NCBI GenBank assembly: GCA_030618965.1
Contig: JAUXCJ010000143.1
Span: forward strand, 1 to 5,149
Source: Thiomargarita sp.
GTDB lineage: Bacteria; Pseudomonadota; Gammaproteobacteria; Beggiatoales; Beggiatoaceae
Reading direction: 5' to 3'
Length of the DNA: 5,149 nucleotides
Part shown: positions 1-5,149 of the stretch, piece after piece
Numbering within the stretch: position 1 is the stretch's first letter
How the letters are laid out: every line of letters begins with the position of its first letter
Program-made: the position numbers and the translations under genes
The notes under the pieces: generated by a model
What the model saw: the letters and a program-made list of their open reading frames with translations, nothing else
What the model was told of the DNA's origin: nothing
Database searches by the model: none

Positions 1-491
1 ACTAAAGGCGTAAGCATTTTTATCAAGATAGAACTATGATTCACTGGCACAAAATTTAACGGAGACAGCTTAGCGCGACGCTTAAAATGGCCTTTTATGA
101 ATAAAATTTTTTTAGTAGCGACATCGCGCACTTGCAACAATCCGCCAGTATTAGCAAGAGAATTAATCCAAACTTCGGCATGATTCACGACTTCTTCTAA
201 TAAAATAATAGTAAATTCAAAATGTTGCTTATCATGACGAACATGCCACTCATGTAACCAATAAGGGGGCAAAGCTGGATTATTGGACAAAGGTTTAATA
301 ATTTGCGGATAAGCACATTGCCCACGTAAAGCACACTCAGGACATTGAGGTTCAGCGAAAATACAAACGCCACGACAAAGCGCATCTCCTATAAAAGCAC
401 GTAACCAACTGCCATAATAGCGGCGACTAGGTATGGCTTGAGAAAACTTAAACTGAAGCCCATAACAGCGAATGCCGTGAAAATTGGTCAT
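1..491 (-). CDS. cas6: Cas6-family pre-crRNA processing endoribonuclease (RAMP), partial: C-terminus beyond the left edge
   Basis: Cas6 cuts the CRISPR precursor transcript within its repeats to make crRNAs for the effector complex. About 163 codons are visible, read from an ATG at 491 with no stop before the window edge. I translated this by hand. The N-terminal part carries the pattern I associate with the Cas6 family that has a cysteine cluster: GSWLRAFIGDALC (about residues 27-39), then Cys43, CPEC (50-53) and CAYP (59-62). Five Cys in 21 residues suggest a metal-bound or disulfide-stabilised loop. A ferredoxin-like RAMP stretch follows (FEFTIILLEEVVNHAEVW, around 86-104). The C-terminal Gly-rich loop and any catalytic His lie outside the window, so activity cannot be judged. 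The start overlaps the stop of the preceding RAMP gene as ATGA, implying translational coupling. Family assignment rests on motif pattern and the neighbouring Cmr4-like gene. An alternative would be another RAMP subunit with a Cys-rich insert, which I consider less likely. Confidence 0.8.
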   Translation of the reverse strand, partial: MTNFHGIRCYGLQFKFSQAIPSRRYYGSWLRAFIGDALCRGVCIFAEPQCPECALRGQCAYPQIIKPLSNNPALPPYWLHEWHVRHDKQHFEFTIILLEEVVNHAEVWINSLANTGGLLQVRDVATKKILFIKGHFKRRAKLSPLNFVPVNHSSILIKMLTPL

Positions 492-1303
492 GCAATTATT
501 GAATTCCAACAACCAAAGCCCTTTTCCTCCGCTGTTGGCAAAAAGCAAGCATCTTGTTCCACTTCTCCATCCATCCGCACTAAAGCTGGTGGACTCAACT
601 TACGACCAAAGCCTTGTTTTTCATCATATAATCGTCCAACCCAAGGACGTAAAGGGGAATTAATCACACCAGTTAAAGCTGGCCCAGGTAAATCCGCCTC
701 TTTTTTTAGATGAAGCCCATCACCATCACATTTACCCTTTTTAATACCTGGATAAGTTTTTGGCGAATTGTCCTTTTCAATATATTTCACCCGCCCAAAT
801 CCAGTTTTAATTTCTCCACCTAACCAACACTGATTAAGGCAATCAGATAAAGAACTCTTGCCTAATTGTAGCGATTCGTACCAAATACCGCCAACTAAAC
901 GAGTCGGTTTTCCCCGTTCACTACCGCGTAAAACATGAGGCGCAATTGCTTCGACTTCAAAAAGGGCACTTTTTACCGAAGTACGAGTATCAGGATACAA
1001 AGTCACATGATTGCTACCAGTTAAATAATGAGTTTCAATATGCACCTCATGTTCTTTTGGTAACAACACCTCATCTTTTTCAGAAATAAAAAAAGGTCCA
1101 CAACGCAACTGAGTACGAACTATCTTCAAAGCCTCTTTAAAATCAGCTTCTTGTCCACCCAACTGCTTACCGAGAACACTCGCCAAAGCGTAAGAAATTA
1201 TATGCCCGGGAACAAAGCCAAAGCTTCGCGCTAACATACCACAACGCCCCTTACCGATATGTAAAGGTGTTGATAATTCCAAAGTAATTTGTGCAAATTC
1301 CAT
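488..1303 (-). CDS. RAMP-superfamily (Cas7-like) subunit in the cmr6 position of a type III effector operon
   Basis: This 271-residue protein is probably a structural subunit of the crRNA-guided complex encoded with the neighbouring cmr4- and cmr5-like genes. Its N-terminus has the RAMP start TPLHIGKG (residues 12-19), followed by FVPGHIISYAL (30-40), which sits where RAMPs carry the IPGSS-K-G motif. A central TRTSV (106-110) followed by ALFEVEAIAP (113-122) closely parallels TRTSV/ALFTYEATP in the upstream Cmr4-like protein, so the two appear to be diverged paralogues. A Gly-rich loop GGEIKTGFGRV (162-172) is followed by about 100 further residues with a second FGR and a C-terminal KGFGCW. 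An in-frame ATG 18 codons upstream (1357) exists. I chose 1303 because AGGA lies 7 bases before it, because the RAMP fold begins right there, and because the longer form would overlap the preceding gene by 50 bases. Gene order suggests Cmr6, but the sequence does not show canonical Cmr6 features clearly; Csx10-like or Csm5-like identity is possible. Confidence 0.75.
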   Translation of the reverse strand: MEFAQITLELSTPLHIGKGRCGMLARSFGFVPGHIISYALASVLGKQLGGQEADFKEALKIVRTQLRCGPFFISEKDEVLLPKEHEVHIETHYLTGSNHVTLYPDTRTSVKSALFEVEAIAPHVLRGSERGKPTRLVGGIWYESLQLGKSSLSDCLNQCWLGGEIKTGFGRVKYIEKDNSPKTYPGIKKGKCDGDGLHLKKEADLPGPALTGVINSPLRPWVGRLYDEKQGFGRKLSPPALVRMDGEVEQDACFLPTAEEKGFGCWNSIIA

Positions 1304-1307
1304 GAGT

Positions 1308-1730
1308 TTATCCTGTTTTCGCTGCTTCAACCATTGCCTTAGCGTGATAACGACCATAAATTAAAGCAATTTCAACGATTTGCTTAGTCAATAACAGACG
1401 TTGCAAGGCAATTTCCTCAGATTCATCTTCACCATTTTTTGCTATTTCACTTGTTAATTTGCGATAAAATTCTGCTGACATACGCGGATCTTTTTCATTG
1501 GTAAGTTCAGAAATGTAGAGTAGCTCAGCTATAGCACGATGAATATCCTCAGCCGCTATCACATCTTTATTACGATCACGTTTTCGGGTGACTAAAAACA
1601 ATCCAAACGCAAATAATCCTTGTTCGGTCAAAACCATCAAAGATTTAGTGATCATATTTTCAGCCGTTGTCGCGTCTGCACCCACCATATTAGCGGCTGC
1701 TTCTGCCGCTAATGGCTCTAAATTCAGCAT
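1308..1730 (-). CDS. Cmr5-like small (Cas11-type) subunit of a type III CRISPR effector complex
   Basis: This 140-residue protein looks entirely alpha-helical, with no signal peptide and a high Ala/Leu/Glu content. In type III-B complexes the small subunit Cmr5 stacks along the Cas7 backbone and contacts the crRNA-target duplex. The segment MITKSLMVLTEQGLFAFGLF (residues 26-45) resembles the Cmr5 region in which a hydrophobic helix leads into a 'Gly-Leu ... Leu-x-Phe' turn followed by basic residues (here TRKRDRNK, 48-55). A charged linker EKDPR (79-83) and acidic EDESEE (101-106) separate later helices. Length fits Cmr5 (roughly 120-160 residues). The start at 1730 has GGAG 8 bases upstream and overlaps the end of the cmr4-like gene by 7 bases. 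The position between a Cmr4-like and another RAMP gene is the classic cmr4-cmr5-cmr6 order. Small subunits diverge strongly, so identity depends partly on context; Csm2-like or a novel Cas11 are alternatives. Confidence 0.72.
   Translation of the reverse strand: MLNLEPLAAEAAANMVGADATTAENMITKSLMVLTEQGLFAFGLFLVTRKRDRNKDVIAAEDIHRAIAELLYISELTNEKDPRMSAEFYRKLTSEIAKNGEDESEEIALQRLLLTKQIVEIALIYGRYHAKAMVEAAKTG
1311..1314 (-). promoter_or_regulatory. Ribosome binding site deciding the start of the second RAMP gene
   Basis: Read on the minus strand, AGGA lies 7 bases before the ATG at 1303 and just upstream of the stop codon of the preceding small-subunit gene. Good spacing supports 1303 rather than the upstream in-frame ATG at 1357. 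Confidence 0.7.
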
Positions 1731-2623
1731 ATTTCTATCTCCACTAAATTTTCCTTCATACGCCCAAAACCGCGAGTTGTCATACCACCGATACCCAATT
1801 TAAAGGCTAAATTTAAAGCCTTTTTTACCACCTTAAATGCGTTCTCATAGTGATCTCGAAATCTATCATTATCAAAATCTACTTGTCCAAGATAGAGCGT
1901 ACCGCGTGGTGTTGCTTCGTAGGTAAACAATGCTCCTTTCGCACCAGCCCCAGTTTTAAAATCAATTGAGACAGAAGTGCGAGTTTCCAAATTTGCGTTA
2001 ACTATAGAAGGGAATAAATCTTCATGCACTAATACCAAATTATTTTTAATATTAGCAGTGACACCATCAGGTAAAGGAATATTTGCTTTCTCTGTATCTA
2101 ATAACATCCAGCCTAAATTCAGACGGGGATAAGATTTAGCAGTGGATTGCACTAAAATTTTATTTATTTCAGACACTTCAGGAAAATTTTCACAACCAGC
2201 TAGTTTCAATAAACGAGCCGTTGTCACCCAACGTGGCCCCGATAAAGTAGAAACAGGGAAAGCCAAAATTTCGGCATCACGAAAAGAAATCTGACCAATT
2301 TGGGCAGTTCCGTCTTCATCTCCTTCTGCAAAACCAAATAATTTAGCAATGGGATCTATTTGTCCCCTATGATCTGGACGTGGTTTGTTTTTAGGATCTA
2401 GTGTGTAACTGGCATACGCCATCGCTTTTTTTCTATCGATCTCATTTTTTAATGAATAAATAGCCGCAGCACGAGTAACGCCACTAATAGAACTGCCAGG
2501 AATTTTCGGCAAATTCGTACCAGCATCACGCATAATAGTATTATCGACTCTACCCAAGCGATAACCACCAGCACCAATATGAGTTGGATCTAAAGCATAC
2601 ATGAATAAACGGAATTGTTTCAT
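1724..2623 (-). CDS. cmr4: Cmr4-like Cas7 backbone subunit, type III-B CRISPR RAMP protein with conserved target-RNA cleavage Asp
   Basis: This 299-residue protein forms the repeating crRNA-binding backbone in Cmr complexes and cuts target RNA at regular intervals. Visible motifs, in order: PTHIGAGG (residues 13-20) with His15; RVDNTIMRD (25-33), whose Asp27 aligns with the catalytic Asp of archaeal Cmr4 (Asp26 in Pyrococcus furiosus, from memory); LPKIPGSSISGVTR (38-51), the RAMP IPGSS motif; KLFGF then ISFRDAEILAFPV (94-124) and a VTTARLL segment (133-139), all typical of Cmr4; TRTSV (214-218) and ALFTYEATPRGTLY (231-244); and the Gly-rich GGMTTRGFGRM loop (279-289). Length agrees with the family. 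AAGGA precedes the ATG by 11 bases, in the 25-base gap after the HNH gene, the largest gap in the operon. The combination of the FPV-x-VT region and the 'LF-x-YEA-x-P' strand favours Cmr4 over Csm3. The catalytic Asp implies the complex can cleave RNA. Confidence 0.9.
   Translation of the reverse strand: MKQFRLFMYALDPTHIGAGGYRLGRVDNTIMRDAGTNLPKIPGSSISGVTRAAAIYSLKNEIDRKKAMAYASYTLDPKNKPRPDHRGQIDPIAKLFGFAEGDEDGTAQIGQISFRDAEILAFPVSTLSGPRWVTTARLLKLAGCENFPEVSEINKILVQSTAKSYPRLNLGWMLLDTEKANIPLPDGVTANIKNNLVLVHEDLFPSIVNANLETRTSVSIDFKTGAGAKGALFTYEATPRGTLYLGQVDFDNDRFRDHYENAFKVVKKALNLAFKLGIGGMTTRGFGRMKENLVEIEIC
1739..1742 (-). promoter_or_regulatory. Ribosome binding site of the Cmr5-like gene
   Basis: GGAG on the minus strand lies 8 bases before the ATG at 1730, inside the 3' end of the upstream RAMP gene. 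It supports independent initiation despite the 7-base overlap. Confidence 0.65.
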
Positions 2624-2634
2624 TATTTTAAAGT

Positions 2635-2639
2635 TCCTT
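2635..2639 (-). promoter_or_regulatory. Ribosome binding site of the cmr4-like gene
   Basis: AAGGA on the minus strand lies 11 bases before the ATG at 2623, within the 25-base gap after the HNH gene. The spacing is long, and the spacer is AT-rich. The gap is too short to show a convincing separate promoter, so read-through from the ATPase-HNH pair is the likeliest route of expression. Confidence 0.55.
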
Positions 2640-2648
2640 ATGATTGTT

Positions 2649-3422
2649 TTATTTAGGATAATTTTTTAACAAAAACTTTTCACTCTCAGTACCAAAGTAC
2701 AAACGAATAGTGGTGAAAAATGGCCAAAGTGTATTTGGCTGTATAGGTGAAAGTAATTTAGAAATCAACTCTTTGGGATTATCACTCTCTTGTAAAAATT
2801 CATCTATTTCGTCCAACACTTTTCCCCTTATCCGCCTTAATCGCTCACAATTAAAACCTAATTCGTCAATCGTTTTTTGTACTCTGTCAACACGAATATT
2901 CGCAGTTTGGCAATTTTCTTGATGAGGTAATAAAAGTGCTTCTGGAAAATCGCCATCAAGATTTTTGCGTTCAAGCCTAAAAATAACAGGATACTTAGGT
3001 ACTAAAAAAGGGGCTAATAAACAAATTTCATAAGGTCTTTTTCGACCTTTTTTATGATCACAACTATGGTTCTTTGCAGGCGGCTTCAAAAATCGTCCTT
3101 CTTCTTCACCTTTTGGATGGTATGGATATGAGCCGCCTTTGCAACACAAGAGTAAATTATGAAAGTCCAGTCCCCAATTATAATATTGATTTGAATCCTG
3201 TTTAGGGTGAATTAGTTCTACTAATTGATCGACAGTTACACCATCGTTTTTCAAATCAATTTCACAATAAGCACATAAACCATATTGTCGAGTTTTGATT
3301 TCATCCAACAATTCTTGATAAGCTGACACTTCATTTTTAAACTCATCCCAAGTTCCATGAGGATTATTTTGGCGATATGTGGCTAATCCAATAGGTTCTT
3401 GTCCTTGTGGAATATGTTTCAT
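2649..3422 (-). CDS. HNH endonuclease, TIGR02646/PtuB-like, partner of the adjacent ATPase
   Basis: This is a 257-residue predicted metal-dependent nuclease. The N-terminal half holds the zinc-stabilised HNH fold: CAYCE (Cys50, Cys53), VELIHPK (residues 68-74, His72), W..DFHNLLLCC (83-94; Asn89, Cys93/94), and SCDHKKG (120-126). The spacing CxxC ... HPK ... NLLxC ... CDxxKG is what I know from TIGR02646-family HNH proteins, including PtuB of Septu and the HNH partner in some retrons. In relatives the motif usually reads EHxxPK; here the residue after Glu69 is Leu and the His lies directly before Pro73. The C-terminal half is charged, helical and unassigned. The ATG overlaps the stop of the ATPase gene as ATGA, and AAGGTG sits 8 bases upstream, so the two proteins are probably made in set proportions and act as a complex. 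By analogy with PtuAB it would degrade DNA or RNA of the invader or host once the ATPase releases it. That role is inference. Confidence 0.88.
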   Translation of the reverse strand: MKHIPQGQEPIGLATYRQNNPHGTWDEFKNEVSAYQELLDEIKTRQYGLCAYCEIDLKNDGVTVDQLVELIHPKQDSNQYYNWGLDFHNLLLCCKGGSYPYHPKGEEEGRFLKPPAKNHSCDHKKGRKRPYEICLLAPFLVPKYPVIFRLERKNLDGDFPEALLLPHQENCQTANIRVDRVQKTIDELGFNCERLRRIRGKVLDEIDEFLQESDNPKELISKLLSPIQPNTLWPFFTTIRLYFGTESEKFLLKNYPK

Positions 3423-4729
3423 ACTCCAAACACCTTTCTACGACGAATTTCCATATCAGCCTTAACCAGTTTCATTTCATCGCCCCGAGACCATTTTTCT
3501 AATTGAGCGCGAATTTCTAAAGCCTCTGGTTGTTCTCCATTATCTTGTTCAATTAATTCAAAATATTTTTTAAGCAAAACTGCCATTTGGGTATTTTGAG
3601 GACGCGGCTCGACGTTAAAAATATCTTTAAGCAGCCTAGAACTCTCTGCACCATAACAAGAATTAGGTTCTTTTAACTTTGCTGTGCCATTTTCCCATGC
3701 AATATTATGAATACACGCAGGTTCTTCAACGGTACTCAAGACTTGTGGACTATGTGTTGTTACAATAAATTGGGTGTTTTCAAAGGTTTTCAGTAAATCA
3801 GGCAAAACTATTTGTTGCCATTCTGGGTGTAAATGCAAATCTATTTCATCAATTAAAACAATAGCTTCAGCTCTTAATGGCTCTAAAAGATGTGGATTAG
3901 CTTGAGCCATGCGAAAGGCCAAATCAGTGACTAACGCTAACATAGCACGATAGCCATCACTCAATTGATCAATAAATAAAACCTGTGGCTGTTCCTTGAT
4001 GGTTTCAACAATAACTCTCAAGCGTAACGGATTAATTGTGGTACGAATATCTGAGCAAGCTGGAATTATTTTGTAAATTGCTTGACGAATATTTTCCAAT
4101 AAAGGTTGCCGATATCCCAAATCTTCTCGGTTTTCTTTCTCTCTACGTTCAATATCTTCTTGAAAAGCAAAATTTTCTACCATGAAGTGAACACGGGAAC
4201 TGGGTTTGATGGCATCATCCAATGCCTTAAAACGATTAAATGTTTTTTTAATAAAATCACGCGGCACTAAACTAGATAAATTAGAACGACTAGCACGATC
4301 AGTGCCATAATAAACCATAACAGGCAGTTTAGTAGGCAAATCCGCTTGAATACCATTGATAGTATCATCCAAAAACTGATGAAGTTCACCAAGTTTCTTA
4401 TCTGGCGAAATTTCTTGCAGTGTTTGTTTACTTTGATCCCGTTTTTCAGTTCTATCCCAGCTAATTCCATCAGTTGTTTCCAGCATAACACGCACATAAG
4501 CTGCTTGCTTCATATTCTCATTTTGCCAGCGGTCATTTGCTCGAAAATTGATACCTTTAACCTCTGGCAAATGTGTTAGCACTGCGCCTAAACCAACAGC
4601 AATACCATCTAAAATAGCGGTTTTTCCTTTACCATTATTTCCCACAAAAACATTTAAACGTGGGTGTAAATTAACAGATAGTTCCTTAAAACAACGAAAA
4701 TTGATTAATTGAAGCTTTTTCAATATCAT
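3419..4729 (-). CDS. ABC/AAA-type ATPase (PtuA/OLD-like AAA_21/AAA_23 family), defence sensor-regulator
   Basis: This 436-residue cytosolic ATPase has an SMC/ABC-type head. It opens with LQLINFRCF (residues 6-14), the start characteristic of RecF/OLD-like ATPases. The motifs are Walker A GNNGKGKT (30-37), ABC signature LSDGYR (256-261), Walker B VLIDEIDLHLHP (291-302) with catalytic Glu295, and switch TTHSPQVL (324-331) with His326, so all ATPase elements look intact. No TOPRIM nuclease domain follows, unlike full OLD proteins; only about 100 residues of charged helix remain at the C-terminus (EIRRRKVFGV end). The middle segment (about 60-250) replaces the long coiled coil of SMC proteins with a short insertion rich in charged residues (EDIERREKENRED, 191-203). 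It is coupled by ATGA to the HNH gene downstream and by another ATGA to the gene upstream. ATPase plus HNH matches PtuAB, in which an oligomeric ATPase holds and restrains the nuclease. In this operon it may sense a state of the RAMP complex, which is inference. Confidence 0.9.
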   Translation of the reverse strand: MILKKLQLINFRCFKELSVNLHPRLNVFVGNNGKGKTAILDGIAVGLGAVLTHLPEVKGINFRANDRWQNENMKQAAYVRVMLETTDGISWDRTEKRDQSKQTLQEISPDKKLGELHQFLDDTINGIQADLPTKLPVMVYYGTDRASRSNLSSLVPRDFIKKTFNRFKALDDAIKPSSRVHFMVENFAFQEDIERREKENREDLGYRQPLLENIRQAIYKIIPACSDIRTTINPLRLRVIVETIKEQPQVLFIDQLSDGYRAMLALVTDLAFRMAQANPHLLEPLRAEAIVLIDEIDLHLHPEWQQIVLPDLLKTFENTQFIVTTHSPQVLSTVEEPACIHNIAWENGTAKLKEPNSCYGAESSRLLKDIFNVEPRPQNTQMAVLLKKYFELIEQDNGEQPEALEIRAQLEKWSRGDEMKLVKADMEIRRRKVFGV

Positions 4730-5149
4730 GAGTTGACACTCTTTTCCACAAAATCAGCCCATTCAAACGCATCAAAAAAGCGTCCATCATCTAACATTCC
4801 CAAAATTTCTTCTCGTTTGTGTTGAACGTCTTTGTGCAAGTAGCGCAACAAAATCGCATTAACATGAGTATGCCAAGCCTGTCGCCCTTGTTCTCGTAAT
4901 TCATCTGGGACATCTCGCACCCATTTTTCATAATATTCAACTACTTGTCCAAAAATACCTTTTCTACGGGTAGCATCCCAATCTCCTAAAGTTTCTGGAA
5001 CTAAGTTCATGATTTCAGGCATTTGTTCCAGCAAATAAGGTGGGCGACCAGATTCGCCTAAAATAAAGTGATAGCGGCATCCTGTCTTTTTTTACTAGAC
5101 CAACACACTAAATTGGGAATCGTATGGGTGGTGTAATCGTACGCGTGCT
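4726..5149 (-). CDS. Unrecognised protein, 3' part only; open frame interrupted by a probable -1 frameshift
   Basis: I do not recognise this gene. One frame runs from about 5091 to the TGA at 4726-4728 and ends FVEKSVNS. It has possible internal starts (TTG at 5034, ATG at 5022), but neither has a convincing ribosome binding site. The reading continues sensibly upstream of both (for example GESGRPPYLLEQ), so they are unlikely to be real starts. A stop (TAA, 5092-5094) blocks that frame, yet another frame from 5147 to 5058 reads protein-like (YDYTTHTIPNLVCWSSKK) and meets it at a run of seven A. One extra A, or slippage by -1 there, would join them as SSKKKTGCRYHFILGES. The C-terminal ~100 residues are rich in Trp, Glu and Arg and probably helical (RKGIFGQVVEYYEKWV), with no catalytic motif that I can name. 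The gene end is ATGA-coupled to the ATPase, so it belongs to the operon. It could be a disrupted gene, a sequencing error in a homopolymer, or a programmed frameshift. Confidence 0.5.
5087..5093 (-). other. Seven-A run, probable frameshift or indel point
   Basis: On the coding (minus) strand the sequence is AGT followed by seven A and then GAC. The upstream protein-like frame and the downstream frame differ by one base and can be joined here without meeting a stop. It could be a homopolymer sequencing error, a true deletion, or a slippery site. Confidence 0.5.

Noticed and set aside
197..385. Minus-strand open frame of 62 codons, hydrophobic
   Set aside because: It is an out-of-frame reading inside the cas6 coding region, which has a clear motif pattern and a coupled start. 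The 4267-4497 minus-strand frame inside the ATPase gene is rejected likewise.
438..713. Plus-strand open frame of 91 codons
   Set aside because: It lies opposite the RAMP and cas6 genes, has low-complexity composition and no ribosome binding site. Same judgement for plus-strand frames at 1588-1803, 2710-2922 and 4346-4579.
1304..1357. Longer N-terminus of the second RAMP protein starting at ATG 1357
   Set aside because: It would add 18 basic, non-RAMP residues and overlap the preceding gene by 50 bases. AGGA at 1311-1314 is well placed for the ATG at 1303.
5087..5093. T-run on the plus strand as an intrinsic terminator
   Set aside because: All genes run on the minus strand, where this is an A-run, and no GC-rich stem precedes it on the plus strand.
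5107..5142. Short direct repeat TACGATT, two copies about 17 bases apart on the minus strand
   Set aside because: Only two 7-base copies inside a protein-like frame; too short for a CRISPR repeat or attachment site and likely chance.
1..5149. CRISPR array
   Set aside because: No regularly spaced 25-40 base repeat was found by reading the window; the space is filled by coding sequence. An array for this Cas6, if present, must be outside.

Overview
All seven genes in the window lie on the minus strand. In transcription order, from the right edge to the left edge, they are: an unrecognised gene truncated by the window edge and apparently frameshifted; an ABC/AAA-type ATPase; an HNH endonuclease of the TIGR02646/PtuB kind; a Cmr4-like Cas7 RAMP protein; a small helical Cmr5-like subunit; a second RAMP protein in the cmr6 position; and the 5' part of a Cas6 pre-crRNA endoribonuclease that runs off the left edge. 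Junctions are ATGA overlaps (three), a 7-base overlap (one), and gaps of 4 and 25 bases. This is one tightly packed, probably single-transcript operon whose promoter and terminator lie outside the window. There is no gene-free stretch over 300 bases, no CRISPR array, no RNA gene and no insertion sequence.

The composition is AT-rich (visibly below 50% GC) and purine-rich Shine-Dalgarno sequences precede several genes, so the host is a bacterium. Nothing here fixes the taxon.

The left 2.6 kb is a type III (III-B/Cmr-like) CRISPR effector module. It holds a backbone Cas7 with the conserved Asp that matches the Cmr4 target-RNA cleavage residue, a small subunit, a second Cas7-like RAMP protein, and Cas6 for crRNA maturation. 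The right 2.1 kb is a two-gene defence-type cassette: an ATPase with Walker A, LSxG signature, Walker B and switch His, translationally coupled to an HNH nuclease. This is the architecture of Septu (PtuAB) and of the effector pair in some retrons. The cassette sits directly upstream of cmr4, where cmr2 (cas10) and cmr3 are commonly found. Neither Cas10 nor a Cmr3/Cas5-type subunit is visible in the window.

The most interesting reading is a hybrid locus in which an RNA-guided, RNA-cleaving RAMP complex shares an operon with a PtuAB-like ATPase-nuclease. The pair could be an effector triggered by target recognition, in place of or in addition to cyclic-oligoadenylate signalling, or an independent defence cassette carried alongside. 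The sequence shows the co-transcription layout directly; the functional link is inference. Two further oddities are an altered His position in the HNH motif and a probable -1 frameshift at a 7-A run in the first gene.
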